A stretch of DNA of 64,000 nucleotides from Anaerolineaceae bacterium (GTDB lineage: Bacteria > Chloroflexota > Anaerolineae > Aggregatilineales > Phototrophicaceae), in contig NZXX01000004.1 of assembly GCA_002702065.1 (NCBI GenBank), positions 257,748 to 321,747 on the forward strand, read 5' to 3'. Of the stretch, positions 44,087 to 53,097 are shown piece by piece. Numbering within the stretch: position 1 is the first letter of the stretch; each line of letters begins with the position of its first letter. The position numbers were made by a program, and so were the translations under genes. The notes below the pieces were generated by a model. It was not told where the DNA came from. It did no database searches and saw nothing but the letters and a program-made list of their open reading frames with translations.

Positions 44087-44566
44087 TCAGTCCAGATTAA
44101 TGGTTTGCAAGGCTCCCAGAACATTCTGGAACGCCTCAAAATCATCATTCGGGAACAAGTCTGCGAGTCGGCTGTCGATCTCTTTGGCACTCTCCATCAC
44201 AGCTTTTTCGCAGGTTTGTCCGGCTTCCGTCAGATAAATGCGCACAGCACGGCGATCTGCCGGGTCTGCACGGCGCTCGATAAGTCCCTTGTTCTGGAGC
44301 TTGTCCAGATTAGGGGTAAAGGAAGTTGCTGCGCGCCCAACCGCACGTGCCAGTTCGGACGCATGTTGGCCGTCCTGCTCGTACAGCGCGCGCATGATAT
44401 ACCATTCGATGACGGTTAAGCCGAGCGGCTGAACCAATTGCCCAAATACCTGATCCAGGTTGCGCAACGCAATGTCAAGATTACACCACACTGAACCGTT
44501 GAAACGGAGTGATTTGACGTTGTTGTTAATATTCATGCTATTGTGTTTCTCGCTTACCCTCAGCAT
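44087..44566 (-). CDS. MarR family transcriptional regulator
   Basis: The 159-residue winged-helix protein has the MarR layout: N-terminal dimer helix (LDIALRNLDQVFGQLVQPLGLTVIEWYIMRALYEQDGQHASELARAVGRAATSFTPNLDKLQNKGLIERRADPADRRAVRIYLTEAG is the DNA-binding core, described here in fragments by its motifs DGQHASELA, LIERR and DRRAVRIYLTE). It probably represses a nearby or own promoter in response to small ligands. ATG 44566 has AGGTGA at a good distance; ATG 44536 is possible. It lies upstream of, and on the same strand as, nothing obvious to control; the FHA gene is its upstream neighbour. Confidence 0.85.
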   Translation of the reverse strand: MLRVSEKHNSMNINNNVKSLRFNGSVWCNLDIALRNLDQVFGQLVQPLGLTVIEWYIMRALYEQDGQHASELARAVGRAATSFTPNLDKLQNKGLIERRADPADRRAVRIYLTEAGQTCEKAVMESAKEIDSRLADLFPNDDFEAFQNVLGALQTINLD

Positions 44567-44598
44567 AAATCATCACCTAATAAACCATCGATATTATA

Positions 44599-44958
44599 TT
44601 AATCTATTTTTATGAGAGATAAGTTAAGCGATCCTATACGGAGTGTAACATTCACTTGCAGAGGGTACGGTTTGTCAGGTTTAAGCCGTTGGCCGTCAAG
44701 AAAAGTTCCATTCACAGAGGACAAATCAACTACGTGCAGCCGATCATGAAAACGGACCAGAGCAGCATGCCGACGAGAAATACCATGATCGAGCGCTTCG
44801 TATGCAGAAAGATCAATATCCGGGACATACGTACTGCCTGAATCCAGACGTCCCAGCACATAGCCTTCCACACCCGGTGCTGCCAGTTTGGCAATCGTGT
44901 GGCCGCTATCAGCCAGGCGCAATTCAAAGTACCCTGCCGCGATCAGTGTTTCAGCCAT
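44599..44958 (-). CDS. FHA domain protein
   Basis: The 119-residue protein is a single forkhead-associated domain with the conserved core YVLGRLDSGSTYVPDIDLSAYEA, then HGISRRHAALVR (Arg/Ser/His of the phosphothreonine site), and VVDLSSVNGTFLDGQRL. FHA domains bind phosphothreonine on partner proteins, usually targets of Hanks-type kinases. No kinase is in this window. ATG 44958 is the best start, although an open frame extends to 45009. The region upstream (44959-45186) is AT-rich. Confidence 0.88.
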   Translation of the reverse strand: MAETLIAAGYFELRLADSGHTIAKLAAPGVEGYVLGRLDSGSTYVPDIDLSAYEALDHGISRRHAALVRFHDRLHVVDLSSVNGTFLDGQRLKPDKPYPLQVNVTLRIGSLNLSLIKID

Positions 44959-45186
44959 GACTCTATTTTTCCATAAAAAATTACAAATAACAGTCCTAAA
45001 TATCAGCAATTTGGCCCATTTAACGAAATGCTCATCCAGATTTTACGTGATTGGACATGCTGCAAATGGGTTTATCGTAACAACTTTGTTATTTATAAGA
45101 TTTTCATAAACTAACAAGGAAAATTACACCTTTTTTGCAGCTGATTCGGATAAAATGAAAGGAATGAGTTCAACAGGACAAATGAA

Positions 45187-45462
45187 ATGTTGACCGACAT
45201 CCATGCGCTCACACCTTATTTTCGCAACGGGCTGCTTTTCTTCCCGGAAAAGACGATCCATGCCCTCATCGAAGTTGGCCTCGACTGGCAGGTTGGTCAC
45301 CGGGCCATACGTGGTTTATCGCTCGATGATTTGTCCAGCCTGGATCAACTTGGGCAAGCAATCGACACCCTGCTCAATCAGGTCGATTCAACCAACCCAT
45401 TCTTTCAGGCACTCACCTCCGATGACGCCTACTTCATGCTGACCGGTAAGCCGCTGGGCTGA
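45187..45462 (+). CDS. Hypothetical protein, 91 aa
   Basis: I do not recognise this small soluble protein. It has no signal peptide or membrane segment and is predicted mostly helical (FFPEKTIHALIEVGLDWQVG, LSLDDLSSLDQLGQAIDTLLNQVDS). AGGACA lies a few bases before the ATG and a TAAAAT -10 sits at about 45154-45159, so expression is plausible. It converges with the following membrane-protein gene with only 2 bp between the stops. Confidence 0.6.
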   Translation: MLTDIHALTPYFRNGLLFFPEKTIHALIEVGLDWQVGHRAIRGLSLDDLSSLDQLGQAIDTLLNQVDSTNPFFQALTSDDAYFMLTGKPLG

Positions 45463-45464
45463 AC

Positions 45465-46010
45465 TCAGCGCCGCGTCCGCCGGGCGAATCGCTCGTGAAA
45501 TGCCGAACTGGGCTGCCAGCGATCAGAATCCGGATGGTCTGCCGGGGCAATGCTGAGCAGTACATACTCGCCAGCATCGCGTAAATAGTACGCCAGATAC
45601 GCATGATTGGGCCGCAGACGTACATTGGGGGCAAGACGCTTTTTAAAGCGTATGAGGTTGCCCGCTTTGGTATAGAGCACCAGTGGCCGCCAGAACAGCA
45701 GCATAGGCCGGGGGTTATCCCCCGCGTACAAGGTCTCGACATGTACCGCCGCCCGCGCATAGCGCCGCGCCCGAAACAACAACGGCAAAATCACCAGCAC
45801 AACCACCGCTATCAAGACAATAACGATGCCTCGCAGCGTAAACGCCACCAGTCTGGGCCCGGCGATAATCACCAGCGGCATCAGTAACACCAGCAGAATC
45901 GCCAATGGCTCGGTGACCATGTCCTTCCACTGGTCGCTGGTCAGCTTGCCATGACGGTTGGTCAGCAGCCGGTCACGCATATCCGGCGATACTGAATCCT
46001 GTACACTCAT
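45465..46010 (-). CDS. Hypothetical membrane protein
   Basis: The 181-residue protein has two membrane segments near the N-terminus (about 36-54 and 58-78), then a soluble region (residues 80-181) with many Arg and Tyr: RARRYARAAVHVETLYAGDNPRPMLLFWRPLVLYTKAG and NHAYLAYYLRDAGEYVLLSIAPADHPDSDRW. It could be a YcxB-like protein of PH-like fold, but I cannot confirm it. It lies downstream of the EamA transporter gene on the same strand. Confidence 0.6.
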   Translation of the reverse strand: MSVQDSVSPDMRDRLLTNRHGKLTSDQWKDMVTEPLAILLVLLMPLVIIAGPRLVAFTLRGIVIVLIAVVVLVILPLLFRARRYARAAVHVETLYAGDNPRPMLLFWRPLVLYTKAGNLIRFKKRLAPNVRLRPNHAYLAYYLRDAGEYVLLSIAPADHPDSDRWQPSSAFHERFARRTRR

Positions 46011-46040
46011 CCTTCTTCCACCATTAGCTTATTGACGAAT

Positions 46041-46958
46041 CTAGTCACCCGCAGCAGGCACAACCACAGGCGCTGGTTTGCGATTGGAGAGTTGTAGCAG
46101 CAGCACACTCAGCAAGATCAGCCCACCTCCCAACAGCTGCACCGGTTGAACGCGTTCACCCAAAAACAGCGCCGCCAGCGTCAGCGTACCAATCGGTTCC
46201 ACCGTGCTCAGAATTGCAGCCCGCGACGCACCCAATCGCTGAATGCCATTCATCAGCATGAAGATTGGAAATACGGTGCTGAACAGAGCCAGCGCCAACA
46301 GGAGCAGCCACGTCCGGGCATCCGGTGGCACAGCGGCTCCACCCCGCACCAGCAGAATAACCAGCATCATCAAAAAAGCGCCGGTAATCGTCCAGGCACT
46401 GCCCCGGCCCATAGCCCGATGTCCCCGCATCACGCGGTTGTTCAAGATGAAATAGACGGCCACCACCAGCGCGTTAATAAACGCGAATATCACGCCCGTG
46501 CCCGCCCCTTCGTCAAGCCCGGTTCCAAAGTCCGGCACAGTCAGCGACACGCCGACCAGCGTTATGACCAGCGCCAGCCAGCTTTGCAAGGGCATCCGTT
46601 CACCCAGCGCGAAATTGATGAGGGCGACCATGGCCGGATAGGTATAGAACAGGAGCACCATCGTACTGGCTGGCAAATTTTGCAGGCCAACAAATGCCGA
46701 AGTCGCGGCGATCACCTGCAAAACGCCCAATCCAAGCAGTTTACGGCGTGGCAGGGGCGTAGCCGGCGGCGTGGTCCGCAATCCGAGCAGCAGCGCCCAG
46801 ATCAACGGCATGGCAAACAGAAACCGCCATGTCGCAATATCCAGCGGTTGCAGGCCGGAAAGCTGAATATTTTTCACCCATACCGGGAGCAGCGCATACC
46901 CAACCGCCCCAGCAAGGACAAACAGCATACCGCTGCGCTGTGTGCCGGACATAATCAC
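46041..46958 (-). CDS. EamA/DMT family transporter
   Basis: The 305-residue protein has ten membrane segments formed by two EamA repeats: SGMLFVLAGAVGYALLPVWVK to LINFALGERMPL, then GVIFAFINALVVAVYFILNNRV to LTLAALFLGERVQPVQLLGGGLILLSVLLLQ. Each repeat ends with the family GER motif. Members export amino acids and related metabolites by proton antiport or facilitated transport. The substrate is unknown. It is the last gene before the nuo operon terminator, read from the same strand. Confidence 0.9.
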   Translation of the reverse strand: MIMSGTQRSGMLFVLAGAVGYALLPVWVKNIQLSGLQPLDIATWRFLFAMPLIWALLLGLRTTPPATPLPRRKLLGLGVLQVIAATSAFVGLQNLPASTMVLLFYTYPAMVALINFALGERMPLQSWLALVITLVGVSLTVPDFGTGLDEGAGTGVIFAFINALVVAVYFILNNRVMRGHRAMGRGSAWTITGAFLMMLVILLVRGGAAVPPDARTWLLLLALALFSTVFPIFMLMNGIQRLGASRAAILSTVEPIGTLTLAALFLGERVQPVQLLGGGLILLSVLLLQLSNRKPAPVVVPAAGD

Positions 46959-47034
46959 CTCTGGTTAATAAACGAACCTATTCATTATATCAAGGGCTTT
47001 AATCAGGCGTATAGCACCGTTTGCAGGGGGAATC

Positions 47035-47058
47035 AAAAGGGCGACCCGCAGGCCGCCC
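47035..47058 (-). terminator. Rho-independent terminator of the nuo operon
   Basis: On the minus strand GGGCGGCC (47058-47051) pairs with GGTCGCCC (47046-47039) over 8 bp (one G-U), with loop TGCG and TTTT at 47038-47035. It starts 28 nt after the nuoN stop codon. Confidence 0.8.
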
Positions 47059-47086
47059 CGAAGTTTCGCCAGTTACAATTACGGCG

Positions 47087-48592
47087 TTATGGCACCAGCG
47101 CAATAGCAATCGGTGTAGCCAGATTGAGCATCAGCGCCGGGAAAATCCCCAGAATGATCGTCCCTGCAAATGTCAGGTAAACCGCCCAGTTGACATATGG
47201 CGTTGCACCAACAGCCGGGTCGCCTTCACCATCCTGCAGGTACATGCGCACGATGATTCCCACATAGTAGTAGGCACTCACCACGCTCGTCAGCACACCG
47301 ATGATCGCCAGCCATGTGAGGCCAGATTCAAGCGTAGCCTGAAAGACCAGCCATTTGCCCATGAAACCAGCCGTCAGCGGAATACCGGTCAGGCTGAGCA
47401 TAAACACGGCCATGATCGCCGCCAGCACAGGTTTGCTGCGCGACAGCCCGACAAAACGGTCCATCTCTGTGCCGGTGCCGTCATCGCGTTCAATCGCCAG
47501 CGCGACAGCAAAAGCACCGAGGTTGGTGAACATATAGGCCATCATGTAAATCAGCGCCGATTGGGCCGCCTGATCCGCCATACCGGTCGTGCCGGCTGCT
47601 GCCACCGCCATCAGGATATACCCGGCGTGAGCAATGGACGAGTAGGCCAGCAAGCGCTTGATGTTGGTCTGGACAATCGCCACGACATTCCCCAGGATGA
47701 GCGTAGCTGCTGCCAGCAACGCCACCGTCGTTTGCCATGTTGCCACCTCAGAGCCGCCGATGGCCAGCGTGGGCAGGGCAACAATCATGATGCGCAGCAA
47801 AGCCGCAAAACCGCCGACTTTCGCCCCGACACTCATGAAGGCTGTCACCGGTGTGGGCGCGCCTTCGTAGACATCCGGTGTCCACATGTGGAAAGGTACC
47901 GCCGCCACCTTGAAGCCCAGCCCGACCAGCACCAGTGCTGTGCCAATCAACAGCAGGGTTTCGGAGCCATTGGCCGAGACGATGCCATTTTCAATCGACG
48001 CGAATATCTGCGGGAAGCCAGTCGTCCCCGTCGCACCGTAGATCAGGGCCGCGCCGAATACGAAGAACGCGCTGGCAAAAGCACCCAGAACCAGATACTT
48101 CATGCCGCTTTCTTCAGATTTCGGATCGGGGTAGCGCAGCGCCGCCAGAATGTACAGCGGAATACTGAGCAGTTCCAGCGCGACAAACACGACCACCAGA
48201 TCGTTGGCATGCCCCATGAGCATAATGCCGCTGGTGGTGAACAAAATCAGTGCATAGTATTCGCCGCGTTCCAGGCCCGTGCGCTTGACATAATCAATGC
48301 TGATGAGCACGCTGATAAACGCCGCCAGCAGCACCACGATGTTCAAAAAGGCGCTGAAGGGGTCGATGTTGAACATGCCAAAGTAGGCTTCATCGACAAC
48401 GTTATACGCCCCCAGGTTGAGCACAAAGCTCACGGCCAACCCGGCTACCGCTAACCATGCGGTGATATGCTTGCGGTCTTTCGGCACAAACAGATCGACC
48501 AGCAGAAGGATCGTCGCGCCTAGTGCCAGGCTGGCAACCGGCCAGGTGTAGGCCAGGTTGAGGTCTGCGAGAGTTGGTGCTTGAAACGGCAT
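47087..48592 (-). CDS. nuoN: NADH-quinone oxidoreductase subunit N
   Basis: The 501-residue, roughly 14-segment antiporter-like subunit of complex I translocates protons. Typical motifs are LSIPLYILAALRYPDPKSEESGMKYLVLGAFASAFFVFGAAL, with the essential Glu/Lys pair, and FKVAAVPFHMWTPDVYEGAPTPVTAFMSVGAK, followed by LLAYSSIAHAGYILMAV. It is the last gene of the nuo operon, 9 bp after nuoM, and is followed by a terminator. The length is normal. Confidence 0.96.
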   Translation of the reverse strand: MPFQAPTLADLNLAYTWPVASLALGATILLLVDLFVPKDRKHITAWLAVAGLAVSFVLNLGAYNVVDEAYFGMFNIDPFSAFLNIVVLLAAFISVLISIDYVKRTGLERGEYYALILFTTSGIMLMGHANDLVVVFVALELLSIPLYILAALRYPDPKSEESGMKYLVLGAFASAFFVFGAALIYGATGTTGFPQIFASIENGIVSANGSETLLLIGTALVLVGLGFKVAAVPFHMWTPDVYEGAPTPVTAFMSVGAKVGGFAALLRIMIVALPTLAIGGSEVATWQTTVALLAAATLILGNVVAIVQTNIKRLLAYSSIAHAGYILMAVAAAGTTGMADQAAQSALIYMMAYMFTNLGAFAVALAIERDDGTGTEMDRFVGLSRSKPVLAAIMAVFMLSLTGIPLTAGFMGKWLVFQATLESGLTWLAIIGVLTSVVSAYYYVGIIVRMYLQDGEGDPAVGATPYVNWAVYLTFAGTIILGIFPALMLNLATPIAIALVP

Positions 48593-48601
48593 TCAGCCCC
48601 C

Positions 48602-50212
48602 CTATTCGCCCGAATTGAGCACAACCGATGCCGCATCCGCCGGTTGCTCGAACACAACAGTATCCGCCTGCCCAGGGATATACACCTGAACATCTTCTAC
48701 CAGTTCGTTTACGGTCGAGTTCATCGTCGAAAAGAATGGCGCCGGTTGCAGGCCAATCAGAATAATGGCAATGAGAATGGGCACCAGCACCGCGATTTCC
48801 TGCCAGTGAAGCTGCGGCAGGTTGCGGTTTTCTTCCTTATCCACATCGCCCATATAAACTTTCTGGAACATGTACAGCATGTAAACGGCTGCCAGGATCA
48901 CACCCAGTGTTGCAAACAGGGTGAAGAAGAAGCCGAGCACATGGCTGCCCATAGAACCAAGCAAAATCGTAAACTCGCCGACAAAACCGTTGAGGCCCGG
49001 CAGACCCATGCTGCTGAGCACCACGATCAGGCTGATACCACCATACAGCGGCATCACCTTCCAGATCCCACCGAACGCATCCAGCGCTTTGGTGTGGCGC
49101 CGCTCGTACAGCATACCGACGAGGAGGAACAAGCCACCGGTGCTGATACCGTGGTTGACCATCTGAAGGATGCCACCTTCAATACCCTGCGCGTTCAGCG
49201 CGAAGATACCCAGAACGACAAAACCAAGATGGCTGACCGATGAGTAGGCAACCAGTTTCTTGACATCCTTTTGCGCATAGCTCACCCACGCGCCATACAG
49301 GATGCCGATGACGGCCAGAGCGGCGACATACGGTGCCCAGGCAACGCTGGCTTCCGGGAACAGCGGCAGGTTAAAGCGCACCAGACCGTACGTACCCATC
49401 TTCAGCAGCACACCCGCCAGAATGACAGAACCAGCGGTCGGCGCCTGCACGTGAGCATCCGGCAGCCAGCTGTGCAGCGGCCAGATCGGCACTTTGATCG
49501 CGAAGGCGATGAAGAAGCCCAGGAACAGGAATGACTGCACGCTGTCCGGGTTGAGCAGGCCGTTGAACGGCAGCACCAGTTCGCCGCTTTTGATGCTGGC
49601 GATGATGTCCGGCACGGCAAATGTCCCGGCGGCGTTCCCCAGGAACAGGATCGCCAGCAGCATCAGGATGGAGCCGGCCATCGTGTACAGGAAGAACTTC
49701 ACAGCAGCGTAGACGCGCTGTTCCGCACCCCAGATACCGATGAGGAAATACATCGGGACCAGGGTCACTTCCCAGAAGATGTAGAACAGGAACAGGTCCT
49801 GTGCCACGAACACGCCGAGCATGGCCCATTCCAGCAGCAGCATGAACATGAAATACAGCTTGGCGCGCCCGCGTTCCTCGATGACGTGTGCACGGAACGA
49901 ACTCAGGATAGCCAGCGGCATGATAAATGTTGTCAGGATGACCAGCAGCAGACTGAGGCCGTCGATACCGACGTAGTAGCTGATATTATATTGCGGCAGC
50001 CAGTTCAGGCGCTGCACCATTTGCAGGTCCGGATTGCTGTTATCGAACCCGGCCCACAACACCAGCGAAGCCACGAAGGTTGCCAGACTGAACCCCAGCG
50101 CTGTCCATTTGATATTTTCGACCCGCTCATCTTTCATGAAAAGCAGGACAAACATCCCAATCAACGGCAGGAACAGCACTACCGTGATGAGTGAAAGGGC
50201 ACTAGCTTCCAT
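48602..50212 (-). CDS. nuoM: NADH-quinone oxidoreductase subunit M
   Basis: The 536-residue antiporter-like subunit of the membrane arm has the expected motifs: FYIFWEVTLVPMYFLIGIWGAEQRVYAAVKFFLYTMAGSILML, KVPIWPLHSWLPDAHVQAPTAGSVILAGVLLKMGTYGLVRF and AYSSVSHLGFVVLGI. The conserved Glu and Lys residues for proton transfer lie in these segments. Length and order (L-M-N) are as usual. The gene follows nuoL by 16 bp. Confidence 0.97.
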   Translation of the reverse strand: MEASALSLITVVLFLPLIGMFVLLFMKDERVENIKWTALGFSLATFVASLVLWAGFDNSNPDLQMVQRLNWLPQYNISYYVGIDGLSLLLVILTTFIMPLAILSSFRAHVIEERGRAKLYFMFMLLLEWAMLGVFVAQDLFLFYIFWEVTLVPMYFLIGIWGAEQRVYAAVKFFLYTMAGSILMLLAILFLGNAAGTFAVPDIIASIKSGELVLPFNGLLNPDSVQSFLFLGFFIAFAIKVPIWPLHSWLPDAHVQAPTAGSVILAGVLLKMGTYGLVRFNLPLFPEASVAWAPYVAALAVIGILYGAWVSYAQKDVKKLVAYSSVSHLGFVVLGIFALNAQGIEGGILQMVNHGISTGGLFLLVGMLYERRHTKALDAFGGIWKVMPLYGGISLIVVLSSMGLPGLNGFVGEFTILLGSMGSHVLGFFFTLFATLGVILAAVYMLYMFQKVYMGDVDKEENRNLPQLHWQEIAVLVPILIAIILIGLQPAPFFSTMNSTVNELVEDVQVYIPGQADTVVFEQPADAASVVLNSGE

Positions 50213-50228
50213 ACGTTCTCCCCTCGAG

Positions 50229-52745
50229 TTACCCGGCCTGAATCAACGGCAGGATGATGATGACAATCACAAATACGACACCAACCAGCACGGTGATCGC
50301 GTACATTCGCACATAACCGGTCTGTACCAGGCGCAGACGCCCGCTGAACCAGCGGACCAACCGTCCCACGCCATTGACCGCGCCATCAATTATGCCGAGA
50401 TCAACCGGTGAACTGAGAAAATTACCAAGCGCGTTGAACCCGCGCGTCAGAACACTATTGTGGACAAAGTCGTGCCAGAAGTTCCAATCCAGTTGGTCTG
50501 CGAGGAACGCACCAGCACGGTTATATGGATTTTCGATAAACCGGAAATAGATTTCATCCCAGTACAGGCGGGCATTCGCCAGATTCCACACCGCGCCCGT
50601 CGTGGGCCGTGCAGCCAGCGGGTCACGCCCGTTCGATGTCACGGCCTTGCCGTTGCCATAAATGGAGCGTGCCAGGAAGATCGCCCCCACGCCCAGGGTC
50701 AGGGCGATAATCGCGATCAGCGGGTTGAAGACACCCCCCTGTGGCATGTACGGGTGGACATTCGCCACTGACCATTCGATGAAGTGGATCAGATTACCGG
50801 CCCCGAAGATGTTCTCCAGCCCCAGGAAACCCTTCGGCGTGTTGATAAAGCCGATGAAAATGCTGAAGAAACCCAGGATAATCAGCGGGATAGTCATGGA
50901 TGGAACGCTTTCCGGCGCATGCTCGGCAGCTTCAGTGCGGGCCTTGCCGTAAAACACCAGTTCCATCTGCCGCCACATATAGAACGCGGTAAACGCAGCA
51001 GCGACCAGCAGCACACCAAGCGCGATATAACCGCCCACCTGCTGCAAGGCACTCTGGCCAAACAAACCGGCCAGCCACGAATCCGCCAGAATTTCATCCT
51101 TCGACCAGAAACCCGCGAACGGGATGATACCGGCCAGTGCCAGCGTACCAATCAGGTACGTCAGGTACGTAATGGGCATATTGCGCCGCAGGCCACCCAT
51201 GTTACGCATGTCCTGCGGGTCGAATTCTTCCTCATGGTGATCGTGGTCATCATGATGATCGCCATGCCCGTGATGCGACACGTGATGATGCCCGTGTTCC
51301 ACACCGTGAATGACCGAACCACTGCCCAGGAACAGCAGCGCCTTGAAGAAAGCGTGCGTGACCATATGGAACATCGCCGCACCAAAGGCACCGACGCCAA
51401 CTGCGGCCACCATAAACCCAAGCTGGCTGATCGTACTGTAGGCCAGAACACGTTTGATGTCCCACTGCCCCAGCGCGATGTAGCCGGCCATAATCGCCGT
51501 CGCCGCGCCGATGATCGTCACGATAAACGAAGTCACGTCAGCGTTGACGTATAGCACGTTGGAGCGCACCATCATGTAGACGCCAGCGGTCACCATCGTC
51601 GCCGCGTGAATGAGCGCACTGACCGGGGTTGGGCCCGCCATCGCGTCTGGCAGCCAGACAAACAGCGGGATCTGCGCGGATTTACCGGTCGCACCCAGCA
51701 GCAGGAACAGCGTAATCAGCACGATAACCGTTTCAATCGGCAGGCTGAAGGGGCCAAAGTCAACTTCGACGCCTTCTTCCAGCATACGCTCCGCCTGGCC
51801 AAACACACCCAGGTTTTCGGTAGCGATGTGGTCATTGTTGGTGTATTCCGGCGGCCAGTGCGATGAACCATGTTCTTCGTCCGCATGGTCGTCTTCGCCT
51901 TCAGCGGCGATGGCTTCCTCACTATGTTCCTGCGCGCGCAGGCTGGTCAGCATCAGGCTGCCATGCTCATCTTCAGCCGGAGCCGCGTCTTCGTGACCGT
52001 CAGCTTCAGATTCTGCGCCGCCAATTGCGTCCTCGGCCTCGTGGCTTTCGGCTTCGTGGGCTTCATGCACCGTTTCTTCCAGAAAATGCACGTTGGCGAT
52101 CTCGCCGGGACGGTAGTAATCCAGCGTACCGAACGTCCAGAACATGAGGAAGATGCCCATCAACATGCCGAAGTCGCCGACACGATTGGCGATCATGGCT
52201 TTCTTGGCGGCGTTACTGTTCTTCCAGCCGACACCGCCCGGCTTATCGAACCAGAAACCGATGAGCAGGAACGAACACACGCCCACGCCTTCCCAGCCGA
52301 CGAACATCATCAGGAAGTTGTTGCCCGTGACCAGGATGAACATAAAGGCCAGAAACATATTCAGGTAGGCAAAAAAGCGCGGGAAACGCGAGTCGCCGTG
52401 CATATAACCCGATGCGTAAACGTGGATCATCGTGCCGACAAACGACACAAACAGCATCATGGTGACGCTGAGAGTATCCACCCGCATCTGCCACGGAATC
52501 TCGACGCTTTCGCCAATGCGAATCCAGCCATCGAGCAGCGGCGGATTCACGATGACAGGCTGTCCGTGACTGCCATTCAGGAACGCAAACAGCAGCAGAG
52601 CGATAACAAACGTGAGGGCCGACGCAACAATCGCTACCCGGCTCGACAACGCCTCGCCCAGCTTCGCGCCCCAGAAAAAGTTAATGATCGCCCCGACGGC
52701 GGGGATCAAAATCATTAACGGTACGAGCTGCGCATAACTTTCCAT
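50229..52745 (-). CDS. nuoL: NADH-quinone oxidoreductase subunit L with two hydrophilic inserts
   Basis: At 838 residues this subunit is about 200 longer than usual (610-650). The core is normal: WEGVGVCSFLLIGFW, GKSAQIPLFVWLPDAMAGPTPVSALIHAATMVTAGVYM and THAFFKALLFLGSGSVIHGVEH. Insert 1 (about residues 211-335) follows FGTLDYY and is rich in Glu, Asp, Ala and His. Insert 2 (about 480-509) is a His/Asp-rich run (GHHHVSHHGHGDHHDDHDHHEE) in a loop after the GSGSVIHG motif. The C-terminal lateral helix region is present (about 720-838). It forms the distal proton pump; the inserts may bind metal or contact outer proteins. Confidence 0.96.
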   Translation of the reverse strand: MESYAQLVPLMILIPAVGAIINFFWGAKLGEALSSRVAIVASALTFVIALLLFAFLNGSHGQPVIVNPPLLDGWIRIGESVEIPWQMRVDTLSVTMMLFVSFVGTMIHVYASGYMHGDSRFPRFFAYLNMFLAFMFILVTGNNFLMMFVGWEGVGVCSFLLIGFWFDKPGGVGWKNSNAAKKAMIANRVGDFGMLMGIFLMFWTFGTLDYYRPGEIANVHFLEETVHEAHEAESHEAEDAIGGAESEADGHEDAAPAEDEHGSLMLTSLRAQEHSEEAIAAEGEDDHADEEHGSSHWPPEYTNNDHIATENLGVFGQAERMLEEGVEVDFGPFSLPIETVIVLITLFLLLGATGKSAQIPLFVWLPDAMAGPTPVSALIHAATMVTAGVYMMVRSNVLYVNADVTSFIVTIIGAATAIMAGYIALGQWDIKRVLAYSTISQLGFMVAAVGVGAFGAAMFHMVTHAFFKALLFLGSGSVIHGVEHGHHHVSHHGHGDHHDDHDHHEEEFDPQDMRNMGGLRRNMPITYLTYLIGTLALAGIIPFAGFWSKDEILADSWLAGLFGQSALQQVGGYIALGVLLVAAAFTAFYMWRQMELVFYGKARTEAAEHAPESVPSMTIPLIILGFFSIFIGFINTPKGFLGLENIFGAGNLIHFIEWSVANVHPYMPQGGVFNPLIAIIALTLGVGAIFLARSIYGNGKAVTSNGRDPLAARPTTGAVWNLANARLYWDEIYFRFIENPYNRAGAFLADQLDWNFWHDFVHNSVLTRGFNALGNFLSSPVDLGIIDGAVNGVGRLVRWFSGRLRLVQTGYVRMYAITVLVGVVFVIVIIILPLIQAG

Positions 52746-52775
52746 ACAACCTCTTTCACAATTCGAGCGTGCCCG

Positions 52776-53078
52776 TTAACCGCCGAGCTGGTTCAAATCG
52801 TCAATGTTGATACTTTGTTTGGTGCGGAAGATGGCGACAATCAGCGCCAGCCCCACCGCAACCTCTGCGGCTGCAACCGTGATTACAAAAAAGACAAACA
52901 GGTGTCCATCGGTGTTGCCCCACTGCCGTGCAAAGGCCACCAGTGCCAGATTAGCCGCATTGAGCATCAGCTCGACCGACATAAACACCAGAATGGCGTT
53001 ACGGCGCAGCAGCACACCCATCGCACCTAGAATAAACAGCACCACACTCAGCATGACATAGGCTTCAGTTTGTACCAT
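52776..53078 (-). CDS. nuoK: NADH-quinone oxidoreductase subunit K
   Basis: The 100-residue, three-segment subunit has the conserved Glu residues in [20 protein letters not shown] and [25 protein letters not shown], where Glu lies within the membrane and is needed for proton transfer. Length and motifs are normal. It lies between nuoJ and nuoL, with 19 and 30 bp spacing. Confidence 0.97.
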   Translation of the reverse strand: MVQTEAYVMLSVVLFILGAMGVLLRRNAILVFMSVELMLNAANLALVAFARQWGNTDGHLFVFFVITVAAAEVAVGLALIVAIFRTKQSINIDDLNQLGG

Positions 53079-53097
53079 TGATCATCGCCTCCCGGTT

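Noticed and set aside
47021..48454. 477-codon + strand ORF opposite nuoN
   Set aside because: It is a shadow ORF rich in Gln, Arg and His; the minus-strand nuoN is unambiguous.
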